A stretch of DNA of 64,000 bases from Pseudomonadota bacterium (GCA_018901125.1 JAHIFE010000096.1:62001-126000), one strand, 5' to 3'. Positions 16,999 through 26,435 are shown, counted from the first letter of the stretch. Translations and numbers: made by a program. The notes: generated from the sequence alone by a model not told the origin.

Positions 16999-19410
16999 TC
17001 AGGCCCTGTACTTGGGCAATATTTTGTCCGGACCTATAATTGATACCAGAGCCGGCAGTACCGTCAGCGCCCCCACCATATTGGCAACCAGCAGGAAGGC
17101 TAATAGTATCGCCATCTCGGCCTGAAATTTGAAATCGGCGAATACAAAGAAAATAACTGAAATAACCAGGGTTAAGGCCGTAAAAATGATCGCCTTCCCT
17201 GTTGTGGTTATCGCCATGTAACGGGCCTTTCTGTAATCACCGTCGCTGAACTGGTATTCTTCCGACAGGCGGCTCAAAATATAGATACCGTAGTCCACAC
17301 CTATTCCCACACCTACCGAAGCCACAGGCAGGGAATTAATATTCAGGTCAATCCCCAGCCCAAGCATCAAAAGATCACTCAGGACCTGCGATACAACAAG
17401 AGGGATAAACAAGACCAGCGCACCCCAGAATGTCCGATAGGCAATTGTGCAAAACAGGAATGTAACGCTAAAAATGAGCGAGATATTTATCCAGTAGGAC
17501 CATTCCACCTCCTCATTAACAGCGGCTAAAATGCCAAGAATGCCTCCGGCCAAACGGAACTTTATATGCTCAGACGGATTATCTTTGATATATTCCTTAA
17601 GAGTCGATATGGCTTTGGTAATAACTTCATTATTGTAATCGGCGAAGTAAAGGGTTACGGCCGCATTCTTTTTATCTCCTGAAATGAAGCGATCCATGCT
17701 TCCACCGGTTGATGATCCTGCTACCAAGCCTATTACATTTGCGACATCGAACTTTTTTTCGGGTAACATGGCCCACTTGGGATGACCGTCGTGAAATTGC
17801 CGGAAAACTGTTTTTAACATGTCGCTTATCGTAACAGCCCCTCCAACTTGGGGTATTTCGTTGGTAGCATAAATGCCCATCTCATCAATAAGCCTGATGG
17901 TGTCAGCGTTAGCAATTGCTCCTTCCTTATCGCCTTCAGCTACTACAACCATCTGACTGGAACCGATGAAATCACTGTTAGCCTTATCCGCAGCAATATT
18001 ATATGGATGATCAGGATAAAGGATAGCCTTGCCGGCGCTGGTATCTCCTACCTTCAAATGTTTATGCGTTATATAACCGCCCCCTAAGATAACTATAATA
18101 ACCACAGCCAGAACGATCCACTTCCGAAACCCCTGAGTCAGGGAAATAAGAAACTCACCAATCTTTATGTATATTCTATCACCGGGACGCGCCGTGATCT
18201 CTCTTAGTCTCTCACGCGCCGTTTCCTTGTCTAGACCCGCAAGCTCGTCCTTCTTTAAATGCTTGGCCCGAGGCGGCGGCAGGAGTGAAACCAGAACAGG
18301 ATGCATAACTATCGAGCTGACATAGATCGAGACAATCCAGAAACTACCGTAGTAAGCCAGATTCCGCATCAAAGGGATGCTGGCTACGGCAATGGTGAGC
18401 ACCCCCAGGCCATCGGTGACAAGTCCCAGTATGCCGGGCTTGTAAAGATAGCCGTATGCGCTGATAATGGCCTGCTTCTGCTCACCTACAGCGGCGTATT
18501 CCTCATGATAGCGTTCCATGGACTGGACAGAGTGGCTCAAGGCTCTTGCCGATAAAAGCAGCGGTATTACCAGAACCAATGGGTCAACGTTGATTCCAAG
18601 CGCTGCCGCAAAACCCAGGCCCCAAACAGCGCTCACGAAAGCTGAAATAATGGGTATGAATACGCCCATGAAGCTTCTAAAATACCACCACAGCATGATG
18701 AGCATCACCAGCGTTGTCACGATGAAAACATTGTAAAGCTGAGGGACATAGTGGGCTATCCAGGCATAAAGCATAGGATAGCCTGTAATATAAAGGGTGT
18801 GGTTCTCATCTTCTACTTCAGACTTGATCTTTTGCATTTCATTAAATAGATTATTCAGGTCCAGACCTTCTTCCCAGAACCCGGCGGCAATCAATGAGGC
18901 TTTATCATCCATGCTGACATATACGCCACGGACTCCTTCATTGCTATAAACTATTTCCTTTAATCTTGAAAGCTCTTCCTTAGACTCGGGTATGGCTCTT
19001 ACTATCGGATTAGACCTGAGACCATCATTACCCACACCGAAATTCTTCAACCGTGGATGAGTAAGAGATATTATCTGTAAATTATCCACCCCGTCTACGG
19101 TCATTACAAATTTTGTAATTTTATCAATCTTTTTGATGGTTTCGGTATTATAGATATCCCCATCCTTTACCTCGATAATTATGCTCATCAGGTTCGCGGT
19201 GCCAAACATTGTGCGGTATTGCTTGTAAAGCTGTATGTACTCATGTTTGGGAGGGTAGAGATCGAAAAAATCGGTATGGATTCTCAGGCTGAAGCACTTA
19301 TAGCCGAAAAACAGGGTGCCAATAATGATTAAGCCCAACATCAGAATCGGATGGCTCACATGATATTCGACCAATTTCAACCAAATTGTCTTATTGCCCT
19401 TATTTGTCAT
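16999..19410 (-). CDS. RND superfamily (MMPL-type) transporter (module 2)
   Basis: An 803-residue protein, same length as the copies at 2197 and 34872 and highly similar through the membrane segments. TM10 has VGVGIGVDYGIYILSRL with the Asp-Tyr pair, while TM4 reads LLLSARALSHSVQSMERYHEEYAAVGEQK with no Asp. The two periplasmic loops (about 45-215 and 455-620) vary most among the three copies, as expected if they contact different substrates or partners. The ATG at 19410 after AGGA is preferred to the TTG at 19413. Flanked by DUF1329 upstream and YCF48 downstream as in module 1. Confidence 0.9.
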   Translation of the reverse strand: MTNKGNKTIWLKLVEYHVSHPILMLGLIIIGTLFFGYKCFSLRIHTDFFDLYPPKHEYIQLYKQYRTMFGTANLMSIIIEVKDGDIYNTETIKKIDKITKFVMTVDGVDNLQIISLTHPRLKNFGVGNDGLRSNPIVRAIPESKEELSRLKEIVYSNEGVRGVYVSMDDKASLIAAGFWEEGLDLNNLFNEMQKIKSEVEDENHTLYITGYPMLYAWIAHYVPQLYNVFIVTTLVMLIMLWWYFRSFMGVFIPIISAFVSAVWGLGFAAALGINVDPLVLVIPLLLSARALSHSVQSMERYHEEYAAVGEQKQAIISAYGYLYKPGILGLVTDGLGVLTIAVASIPLMRNLAYYGSFWIVSIYVSSIVMHPVLVSLLPPPRAKHLKKDELAGLDKETARERLREITARPGDRIYIKIGEFLISLTQGFRKWIVLAVVIIVILGGGYITHKHLKVGDTSAGKAILYPDHPYNIAADKANSDFIGSSQMVVVAEGDKEGAIANADTIRLIDEMGIYATNEIPQVGGAVTISDMLKTVFRQFHDGHPKWAMLPEKKFDVANVIGLVAGSSTGGSMDRFISGDKKNAAVTLYFADYNNEVITKAISTLKEYIKDNPSEHIKFRLAGGILGILAAVNEEVEWSYWINISLIFSVTFLFCTIAYRTFWGALVLFIPLVVSQVLSDLLMLGLGIDLNINSLPVASVGVGIGVDYGIYILSRLSEEYQFSDGDYRKARYMAITTTGKAIIFTALTLVISVIFFVFADFKFQAEMAILLAFLLVANMVGALTVLPALVSIIGPDKILPKYRA

Positions 19411-19641
19411 CAATCATTCCTCACAAAAATTATTGTTATCTTCACCAAGGATAGCCATGAAGCTTAGGCGAATTTAATCCCAGAAAAACAACTATATACT
19501 TTATCGATATGCAGATCTGTATATCCCGCCGGGGATTGAAACTAAATCCAGACGAAGGTCAAAATCGGGTTTCCTTACCTAACTGAATTCATACCTACGC
19601 AAGACAATAAATGTAATTTCTTTACTAAAATTTATTAAAAA

Positions 19642-19703
19642 GTTTGGGGGCCTCTTCTATGCATGGGTTTAAAAACCCGGAGGTATGAAATCGGCCCCCA
19701 AAC
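19642..19703. repeat. Strong nested hairpin between the DUF1329 and RND genes (module 2)
   Basis: GTTTGGGGGCC and GGCCCCCAAAC form a perfect 11-bp stem, and the loop holds another inverted pair, GGGTTT/AAACCC. It lies in a 338-base gap after the DUF1329 stop. The position matches the hairpin at 4727 in module 1. Partial terminator or mRNA processing/stability element. Confidence 0.6.
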
Positions 19704-19748
19704 CGCATATTGTTAATCCGCTCATTTAAGCATTGATTAACGTTCCTT

Positions 19749-21086
19749 CTATTTGGACATGCGCATTATATATTCTTTGGTGAATATATCTGGCGACAAT
19801 CTGGACTTAGGCATAAACATGGAGCTTTTTTCCTTATTCACTGTGTCGTTCTGAACCCATCCGGATGTAGCATGGCGCGCCTTCTCGTCAATTGTCATCT
19901 GAATATCACGCATCCCTACGTTATCCCGCCCCGATGGCGTTACGGTCTTGGTATATACGGCGATACTCCAGGTACGGAATGCACCCGTTTTGTCGTGTAT
20001 TTCCTTCATGAAGATAACGTCGGTTTCCTTATCCATGTAATTGATATGCAAGCCCCAGGCATAATAGGGATCTTTAGGCAGCTGCTCCATCACAATGACT
20101 CTCCTTGGTACCCAGACTACATTAAGCAGAGCCCATTTTGCGCCTTTCCAGTTAGGATCCTGAAAACCAATTTTGATGGGAGCGTAATTAAAGTGATAGG
20201 TGCCGTCCGGATCTTCAGTGGTGTGGCGTAAATCGACTTGTGAAAATGGGCAGAGCATCGTCTTTTCCCCCACAACCTTCCAGTTCATCCATGTGTTTTT
20301 CCCGTCCCACATAAAACCCAGATCCTGCCAGGCGTCAGAGCCGAAATATGGGTCGGATCTTACAACACCGGATGACTGCCGTACTCGGCGGATGGATGGT
20401 ACATAAGCAAAAGTGGTTACATCACCATCATCCATATAATCAAAGATTAACTGATTTGTTCCAAACATATCAAAAGGCTCCATATTCATACCGATTGACA
20501 TCTTTATATAATGGTTAGGATTATCTTTTTCCGAAAATTCTTGTCCCGGCGGACGGCCGGTCATCATAAGCTCGTAGCTATTGGTCCATATATAGCGATG
20601 CTCGCCTTTTTTGTTATCTATCCAGGTAACCTTGTTCTGATAATGTTCACCCAGAATACGATATTTATTCCACTGGAAATTATACATGATCTTGTCGGCA
20701 TACTTGGGATCTTTGGGATCAAGATGGGGGAAGGGCCGGCCATAGATATTGTAAAATGGAATTTTCCCCGTCTTCTTATCTATTAAATGCCCAGTGGCAT
20801 CGACTTCGAATTTTCCGGCGTTTTTCTCACTGGCTTCCAAGAATTTTTTATCATACTTATACTCATAATTCAATTTAGGTGCAGTATTCAGGACAAAATC
20901 GCCCCTTTCAACAGCACGGTACAGAGCCGGAACCAGAAGGTCTTTGTATTGGGTACAGTTGCTCTTGTCGATTACCTTAGCGAGTTCTTCGGCAGCAGAC
21001 ATAGAAACGCCACCTAAAAACATTATAAATGCCAGAAACAACGGCAATATAAAATACTTTGAAGCGTTTATCGTTTTTTTTCTCAC
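19749..21086 (-). CDS. DUF1329 family exported protein (module 2)
   Basis: A 445-residue protein with a signal peptide (YFILPLFLAFIMFLGGVSMSAAEE) and the DUF1329 core: DKSNCTQYKDLLVPALYRAVERGDFVL, TGRPPGQEF, YVPSIRRVRQSSGVVRSDPYFGSDAWQDLGFMWDGKN and PYYAWGLHINYMDKETD. It starts with GTG after a perfect AGGAGG, the same start arrangement as in module 1. It follows the DUF1302 gene by 67 bases. The function is unknown; a periplasmic hydrophobic carrier between the barrel and the RND pump is an inference from co-occurrence. Confidence 0.9.
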   Translation of the reverse strand: MRKKTINASKYFILPLFLAFIMFLGGVSMSAAEELAKVIDKSNCTQYKDLLVPALYRAVERGDFVLNTAPKLNYEYKYDKKFLEASEKNAGKFEVDATGHLIDKKTGKIPFYNIYGRPFPHLDPKDPKYADKIMYNFQWNKYRILGEHYQNKVTWIDNKKGEHRYIWTNSYELMMTGRPPGQEFSEKDNPNHYIKMSIGMNMEPFDMFGTNQLIFDYMDDGDVTTFAYVPSIRRVRQSSGVVRSDPYFGSDAWQDLGFMWDGKNTWMNWKVVGEKTMLCPFSQVDLRHTTEDPDGTYHFNYAPIKIGFQDPNWKGAKWALLNVVWVPRRVIVMEQLPKDPYYAWGLHINYMDKETDVIFMKEIHDKTGAFRTWSIAVYTKTVTPSGRDNVGMRDIQMTIDEKARHATSGWVQNDTVNKEKSSMFMPKSRLSPDIFTKEYIMRMSK

Positions 21087-21153
21087 TTTTTCCTCCTTTA
21101 TCGCTTTCCCGTTTATGGAAAACCTTGCTGGTTGGTTTTCCTAACCTTCATCA

Positions 21154-22710
21154 TTACCAGTTGTAACCAAGCTTAAAAGTCATCTCACTCGTAGGAACAA
21201 GTCCGGCATAACTACTCCTGGATGTCTTGTCTCCAAAGAACGCTTGTAAACCCATGTTGGCATATAAATTAGAGGATATCTGCCATGTTACTTCCGGGTG
21301 AATCATAGCCGATCCGCCTCCTGCTCCTGGCCGTCCGGGATTGTAGTAAACAAGAAAATACGGAGCAATCCTGCCTTCCCACCAACTCCATGACACGCTA
21401 AAGCCGAAGATATCCAAATCCCTTACCTTACTTCCGGTTTTCGACGATTCCGATTTATTGAAAAGAGCCCCATCCCATTCGTTGATCTTCTCATGCGCCC
21501 ACTCAAAGCCAAAACTCGTCCTCTCATGATCGGTAATAAACGGCACCTTAATTTTCTTGTCCGCCGCCAAATACCAACGTGTAACCGGTCTGTAAGCAAA
21601 TGTTGCCAAACCATCCGGCGTATTTCTAAAGTATCTGGTGTTGAGCGAAATCGGTTCTCCCGTATGACGGGCGATCTCACCTCTGATAACAAGGTCAAGT
21701 TCAGCTATATTATAACTGAAATAAGAGCCGTAAACATGCTGCACATTGTGAGTAAGTAGATACTCATCAGGAGGAATTCTAGCGAAAACATTTGCTAATG
21801 TTACAGGAACGCCGCCTGACATATGTGAAATTACGGCGCCAAAATCATTATTCACATCACGGTAATAAGCTGCGGAAACGCTTAATCTGTCCCCGATGTC
21901 TGCAGTTACTTTCGCTCCGTACTCCTGTTCTTCCGTCGGAACTTTCTGGCGGACATCTGCGCCTACAAAACTGCCGAACGGCAGGATTTTTATATAAGGT
22001 GCCTGCAAACCTACCGACCTGTTACCGGCAACAGAGTCAAATGGACCAAATTGCGCTGGCCGGATATCGGGAACCCAGAGTAAATCAAAATTAAGAGCCA
22101 AGCCTTTCATAGCGGGAGTGCTGTAGTTTAGCCGTCCCATCCATAGAGGTATTTTCACATCATCTGGTTTCTGAAAAAACATCTGATATGATTGATCCTT
22201 CGGATTGATTATGTCCATAATGGTGGAAATGCCCCCCGCCTCACCCCAGGATACAATCTGCCTGCCCGGTCGTAAAAAAGCGCTGCCTAAAAATCCATTA
22301 TAGCAAAGATCTGCAAAAGCCTCCCGTAAATCAGACTCAAATTTTACATCTTTCCTGCCATAATCGAACCTTGAAGCACCCAGATTATCCTTGATGTCTC
22401 CATATTCATTAGCCCGAAAATCGTATATCGAGTCATAAGCACCACGAAAGGTCAAATGCACTTTCGAAATTGAGAAATCCCCCGCCGACGCATCAGGATA
22501 TATGTCAACATCGAATTTTAAGGTATTTCTCTGCTGCACACCTTCTACTTGATCCATAAAACCATACTGGAGACCGGTTGTATCACGCAAAACAAAATTG
22601 GATTCGAAATAGCCATGAAAGGTGCTTTCAAACGCATTAACCTCAACAGCAAACATCACGAATATAGCCGCTATGGTTAACACATAAATAATCCCTCTTC
22701 TTCTTTGCAT
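21154..22710 (-). CDS. DUF1302 family outer-membrane beta-barrel protein (module 2)
   Basis: A 518-residue paralogue of 6228 and 32172: signal peptide (GIIYVLTIAAIFVMFAVEVNA), FHGYFESNFVLRDTTGLQYGFMDQVEGVQQRNTLKFDVDI, SAFLRPGRQIVSWGEAGG, DLLWVPDIRPAQFGPFDSVAGNRSVG, and a C-terminus ending FKLGYNW, the typical barrel insertion signal. The central region, VISHMSGGVPVTLANVFARIPPDEYLLTHN, is an insertion absent from the module 1 copy. ATG follows GGAGGG. Two tandem inverted repeats lie upstream. Confidence 0.9.
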   Translation of the reverse strand: MQRRRGIIYVLTIAAIFVMFAVEVNAFESTFHGYFESNFVLRDTTGLQYGFMDQVEGVQQRNTLKFDVDIYPDASAGDFSISKVHLTFRGAYDSIYDFRANEYGDIKDNLGASRFDYGRKDVKFESDLREAFADLCYNGFLGSAFLRPGRQIVSWGEAGGISTIMDIINPKDQSYQMFFQKPDDVKIPLWMGRLNYSTPAMKGLALNFDLLWVPDIRPAQFGPFDSVAGNRSVGLQAPYIKILPFGSFVGADVRQKVPTEEQEYGAKVTADIGDRLSVSAAYYRDVNNDFGAVISHMSGGVPVTLANVFARIPPDEYLLTHNVQHVYGSYFSYNIAELDLVIRGEIARHTGEPISLNTRYFRNTPDGLATFAYRPVTRWYLAADKKIKVPFITDHERTSFGFEWAHEKINEWDGALFNKSESSKTGSKVRDLDIFGFSVSWSWWEGRIAPYFLVYYNPGRPGAGGGSAMIHPEVTWQISSNLYANMGLQAFFGDKTSRSSYAGLVPTSEMTFKLGYNW

Positions 22711-22730
22711 TTAAATAGCCCTCCTTTTCT

Positions 22731-22845
22731 GTAAGTACTGTTATAATAACAAGCTTACAAATGTTAAACCCCTTTTCTCTACCTGCCTCTTCCGGTCATA
22801 CAAACAATCCTCCTTTCCTGTAAGTAGTGTGCAAAACATACTTAC
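22731..22845. promoter_or_regulatory. Tandem leader repeats with inverted-repeat cores upstream of the module 2 DUF1302 gene
   Basis: Two copies of about 55 bases, each starting CCTCCTTT.CTGTAAGTA and containing CTTACAAAT.TTAAAC. The cores are inverted repeats: GTAAG...CTTAC at 22731-22758 and GTAAGTA...TACTTAC (7 bp, perfect) at 22820-22845. A related unit precedes the module 1 DUF1302 gene (7781-7812). Possible operator sites for a dimeric regulator, or leader hairpins. Confidence 0.5.
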
Positions 22846-22981
22846 AAATATTAAACAGCTTCTACTCACCATAACCATCGGGAATGTAGTCTTTGACCTT
22901 ACTATCCAACAGCTGCCAAAATTATATGGTATGATCAGTAAAAAATTAAAAAACATATCTCTTCCAATTGAGCTTTGATAA

Positions 22982-23746
22982 TCAGGGGACTAATGTACTT
23001 GGAACCCCGAAAACTCCTCTTATTACTAATTGGGGTAGTACATTGGTTATAAAAAACGTTACGGTAAATATCAGGGTAAACCAACCGAGCCTTGCTACCT
23101 CGCGACTCAAGCCCGGCATTAAATCGTCCAGATGAAACATCCGCTCCCAACTGGCAACACCGTTTGCATCACGTCCCAGCAGCGTAACCATGATAGCCGC
23201 CCATGGTCCCAGCAATATTGGCGGAAATAAGAGAGGAAAATTGCCCTTGGCATGATATAATGTTGGGCCGATGGTATGTGCATATGTCCACCAGCCCTTG
23301 GCAACTGCTCCCGACTCTACCGCAACATCATATACCCACATTAAAGGTACGGCCGTCAGCATCGCCACGAGCAGTCTTGAAGCTTTAGGAAGTCGCCGGC
23401 AAATCCAATCTACCAAAAGGCTTAGCATGGGGATTGCAAAGCCGAAAAACCATCCCCAGGCAAAAGGGATGCAAAGAGGTTTAACCGGCGTCGTGAAAGG
23501 AATGTCGCCCGACCAGGGCATCCTGATAAATTCCGGGTTCCAGGCAAGATAGGCGCCCCAATCGGCAAAGTATTCCTGCCAGGCGCTTAATGTTGCGGCA
23601 CCAAGAACCAGTGCCCATGTTGATAAACGCCCCGTTCGCCAGGCATACCAGATATGGATCACTACAAATAATGACCACATGACAAAGCTGCCCTCCTGAT
23701 TCTGCCACAGATCAATAGGATGCCCCATTCTATTTTCCACCCCCAT
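22982..23746 (-). CDS. AveC-like (spirocyclase AveC family) multi-pass membrane protein
   Basis: A 254-residue integral membrane protein with about six hydrophobic segments. The pattern WQEYFADWGAYLAWNPEFIRMPWSGDIPF, VKPLCIPFAWGWFF, and VESGAVAKGWWTY...GNFPLLFPPILLGPWAAIMVTLLGRDANG resembles the AveC-like family named after the avermectin spirocyclase. Most bacterial members have no tested activity; some are found near steroid or terpenoid genes. AGGAGG precedes the ATG. It is the first gene of the module 2 run, 271 bases upstream of DUF1302. Modules 1 and 3 lack it. Family assignment is from remembered sequence pattern and needs a profile search. Confidence 0.55.
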   Translation of the reverse strand: MGVENRMGHPIDLWQNQEGSFVMWSLFVVIHIWYAWRTGRLSTWALVLGAATLSAWQEYFADWGAYLAWNPEFIRMPWSGDIPFTTPVKPLCIPFAWGWFFGFAIPMLSLLVDWICRRLPKASRLLVAMLTAVPLMWVYDVAVESGAVAKGWWTYAHTIGPTLYHAKGNFPLLFPPILLGPWAAIMVTLLGRDANGVASWERMFHLDDLMPGLSREVARLGWFTLIFTVTFFITNVLPQLVIRGVFGVPSTLVP

Positions 23747-24192
23747 GTTTTTTACATCCTCCTTTCGTAAACAACTGTGTTAGATCGCTCTTCCTGCATT
23801 GTAATCTTGGTAAATATCCACCGCTTCAAACCTTCTTGCGATTTTGTGTAAATATTAAACGCAGACATGGTATTTCCCGCAACCTGCATCAGGGCTAAGC
23901 CGGGATTAAAAAACAACGGCGATCACCAACAAATCCTGATGCTCCCGCTCAGCTATCCTGAGGATTGACATAATACTCCTTGAGTGGACATTTTCACTCA
24001 AATGAGGTTAATAGAGAAAATCTGATTTTCGATTCAATGAACGAATAAACGATAACAGTTGTACAATCAGTTTATGGTAAAAATAGAATAAGAAGATAAC
24101 GGAATCTTGCTGTCAATAATGACATTACGATTTTTCCTGCTAAGGATATAAGTGTATATTTACAAATACCCGTCATTCTTCAATAGTAGGTA

Positions 24193-24272
24193 AATCTATG
24201 TGACACCCTTGGCCCGTAGGAACTTTGACTACGGAAAACCTATAAACAAAGTGATATGGTAGAAACGTACAG
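24193..24272. promoter_or_regulatory. Conserved non-coding element in the divergent region of module 2
   Basis: Aligns with 8018-8090: AATCTATGTGACACCCTTGG...AGGAACTTTGACTACGGAAAACC followed by an A-rich tail. Within it CCGTAG and CTACGG can pair as a 6-bp stem with a 9-base loop. Probable regulatory DNA or leader RNA shared by the two modules. Confidence 0.45.
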
Positions 24273-24462
24273 TACAGTAGTTTGTTGAAAAGTAAACGGC
24301 ATTTTCCAGTGCCGGCCATTTTGCACAAATTAAGAGTATATAAAAATACTTGAAATTATTTAATCACCTCATATGTTTGTCTTTGTTGACAAATCTTTTT
24401 ATGCTCAAATCGTCCCGATTTAAAAATAACATTCAGCGAGAATTGAGTTGTGATCTCACAAG

Positions 24463-24490
24463 TTGACACAAGGTCTTTTTAGTATATAAT
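24463..24490 (+). promoter_or_regulatory. Sigma-70 promoter of regulator 2
   Basis: TTGACA (24463-24468), a 16-base spacer and TATAAT (24485-24490) form a consensus-quality promoter about 72 bases before the ATG at 24562. Just downstream, ATCTATTCAGTGGTTCC is identical to the stretch before regulator 3 (about 38104-38120). Confidence 0.65.
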
Positions 24491-24561
24491 TACATTAAAT
24501 CTATTCAGTGGTTCCTGATTTCTTGACATCAACTTTACTTTATGTGCTTGAGGAAAATATT

Positions 24562-26172
24562 ATGTCTTCTACGATTTCATTACCACGAAAGAAGTTTTCG
24601 TCTGATAATGCAAAACTATATAAATCTCTTGGATCTCTCATCAAAGAATACAGACAATGGCGGAAAATAAGCCAGGAGACATTCGCGGAATCAATCAAAA
24701 TCAGCGTTCGGGAATTACAGAATTGGGAAGCTAACCGGCGCCGTGTCAGAATTGAGAACCTCCACGATATTTCCGAATTTACCGGGATTCCCATGCAGGC
24801 TTTGGTTGCTCTTAATGCAGAACAGCCAGGCTGGTATTCTTTACGGAAACGGCTGTTTACTTACTCTTTGATTGAAAAAGTTCAGTTTTCCTCTCACGAG
24901 TTATTCAGACCGGGTGAGACACCAGAAGACCATTCTCTCCTAAAAACGGTAACGATTACAACAGAAAAACAAATGGATATGATTCTTTCATGTCACCGGG
25001 ATCTTTACGGTACAAATATATCCTTGAAAAAAGATGTAATCATGACAGCTGCCGAAACACTTCCTGAGCAAAACAGTATAATTTTTGATCATTGGGGTCA
25101 TTATGTGGCTCATAAAGTCTGTTTACCAATAAAAATGGATATATATCAGGCACTCATAAAGCAAAAGACCCTTGAAAACTATCTGACTAGTGAAATGATT
25201 AGTGATATTAATGCCCTGGGCGAGGGTGTTTTTTTCTTATATTCTACGTTTGCTGCCAATGCAATCGTATCATCCCTGATGACTTTAGATGGGATACGAG
25301 GTTTTTCTAAAATAAAACGGAAAGAAAAATTCCTGATTGCAAGTCATACAGTCACAAAAGAATCAGAAATCATACAGAATAATTTGAAGATGCGTTTTGT
25401 AAGGAATTATGATCAGTTGCATGATGAAGTTTGTCCAACAATTTATGATACAAAACTGGGTTTTTTGTTAAGGCTTGACGGACCTTTTGGCTGGATGATT
25501 GAACCGGTTGCCAAGAAAGCTATGAATCTGATCAGAGCGACCCAACAAAAATTGTCGCCGGAGTTTTCTGTTCAAGACTCAGATGAATTCAGACGTCCAA
25601 ACAAAAGTTTCCATCCAACGAAGACATCAGAAAATAAATTGCCTATAATCGTTGACGCATTGCCTTCAATCGTTGATGAAAAGAAACGGAACAGACAAGA
25701 TGGAAAAACGCAAGATATTAAGCCACCAACAGAAGCTTGCACAAACCCGAAATGCGCCCTTTACGGCAACACAGAAAAAAGCAATATTGTTTCCAATGGT
25801 ACGTACCAGACAAAGAAAGGAACGCCGGGTCGTCGATTTCTGTGCAAAGAATGTGGTAAATCCTTTTGCAGCAGAACAGGAACTATCTTTTATGACATCC
25901 GTTCTCCTGAAGAAAAGGTTCTTATGGCCCTTAAGCTTTTGGCCAAAGGCAGACCCTTACAGCATGTGGTAGAATTTTTGGGAGTTAAGTTCCATACGGT
26001 TCGTCACTGGCTCGAAGTTGCCGCACTGCAAAGGGAAAAAATAAATGCCATGCTGATTAATGAGCCGGATATATCCCGGGCTGACTTAGATTCATTATGG
26101 ACTTTTGTTAAAACGAAATCCCTTCGACAAAGAGCGCTTCTATGCAGAACGAAAAATAAATCATCTATATAA
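24562..26172 (+). CDS. Chimeric regulator: XRE HTH plus IS1-like zinc ribbon and HTH (copy 2)
   Basis: A 536-residue paralogue of 8439 and 38173. XRE domain near residues 25-80 (SLIKEYRQWRKISQETFAESIKISVRELQNWEANRRRVR), the conserved middle region (MILSCHRDLYGTN, SHTVTKESEIIQNN), a low-complexity linker, then CTNPKCALYG...CKECGKSFC zinc ribbon and GRPLQHVVEFLGVKFHTVRHWL HTH, ending ADLDSLWTFVKTKS. The ORF track start at 24508 is replaced by ATG at 24562, because GAGGAAAA precedes it and the protein then starts MSSTIS like regulator 3 (MSSNFS). Divergent from module 2. It is followed by an IS630-like relic, as is regulator 3. DNA binding at both ends suggests a DNA-bridging regulator (inference). 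Confidence 0.8.
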   Translation: MSSTISLPRKKFSSDNAKLYKSLGSLIKEYRQWRKISQETFAESIKISVRELQNWEANRRRVRIENLHDISEFTGIPMQALVALNAEQPGWYSLRKRLFTYSLIEKVQFSSHELFRPGETPEDHSLLKTVTITTEKQMDMILSCHRDLYGTNISLKKDVIMTAAETLPEQNSIIFDHWGHYVAHKVCLPIKMDIYQALIKQKTLENYLTSEMISDINALGEGVFFLYSTFAANAIVSSLMTLDGIRGFSKIKRKEKFLIASHTVTKESEIIQNNLKMRFVRNYDQLHDEVCPTIYDTKLGFLLRLDGPFGWMIEPVAKKAMNLIRATQQKLSPEFSVQDSDEFRRPNKSFHPTKTSENKLPIIVDALPSIVDEKKRNRQDGKTQDIKPPTEACTNPKCALYGNTEKSNIVSNGTYQTKKGTPGRRFLCKECGKSFCSRTGTIFYDIRSPEEKVLMALKLLAKGRPLQHVVEFLGVKFHTVRHWLEVAALQREKINAMLINEPDISRADLDSLWTFVKTKSLRQRALLCRTKNKSSI

Positions 26173-26370
26173 AGTGATAGCGGACAGTATAAAATTCCAT
26201 CCTCTCAATTACCGGATAACCCTGCCACCTTTCGGGGTTCGTTATTACTGCCCGTTTAAGCTGGTTTGTGGTTTTCCTGTTAATTTGTGCCGGGCGGCCG
26301 CCGCTGCGTTCCTTTTCTATAAGACCTGTCACGCCTTCCTTATTTAGTCTCTGTAGCCATTGCACTGCAC
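26165..26370 (-). pseudogene. IS630-like transposase N-terminal relic
   Basis: The reverse strand encodes QWLQRLNKEGVTGLIEKERSGGRPAQINRKTTNQLKRAVITNPERWQGY, the helix-turn-helix/linker part of IS630-like transposases. The catalytic domain is absent. A more complete relic with the same wording lies after regulator 3 (39833-40224), so the relic travelled or was duplicated together with the regulator. Confidence 0.65.
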
Positions 26371-26415
26371 TCCCGCGGCTCCTGTAATTATGGCCACTCT
26401 ATTTGTAAGTCGCAT
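26371..26415 (-). pseudogene. SDR N-terminal stub fused to the transposase relic
   Basis: ATG at 26415 begins MRLTNRVAIITGAAG, the first beta strand and glycine motif of an SDR (compare MRLEDKVAIITGAAGGIG at 15802). After the fifteenth residue the sequence switches to the IS630-like relic and soon meets a stop. An SDR gene was cut here by insertion or deletion. Confidence 0.55.
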
Positions 26416-26435
26416 ATTTAATTCTACTAAAAGAG

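Larger units (their letters stand above)
23747..24561. other. Divergent intergenic region between AveC-like gene and regulator 2
   Basis: About 815 bases with no convincing ORF. It holds the conserved element at 24193-24272, a GGCCATTTT...AATTATTTA stretch that matches the module 1 divergent region (about 8136-8185), and the regulator 2 promoter. The rest is AT-rich with nothing recognised. Confidence 0.6.

Noticed and set aside
24193-24272. Known riboswitch (cyclic di-GMP, cobalamin or similar)
   Set aside because: I could not match the conserved bases to any riboswitch consensus I know, so it is left as an unassigned conserved element.
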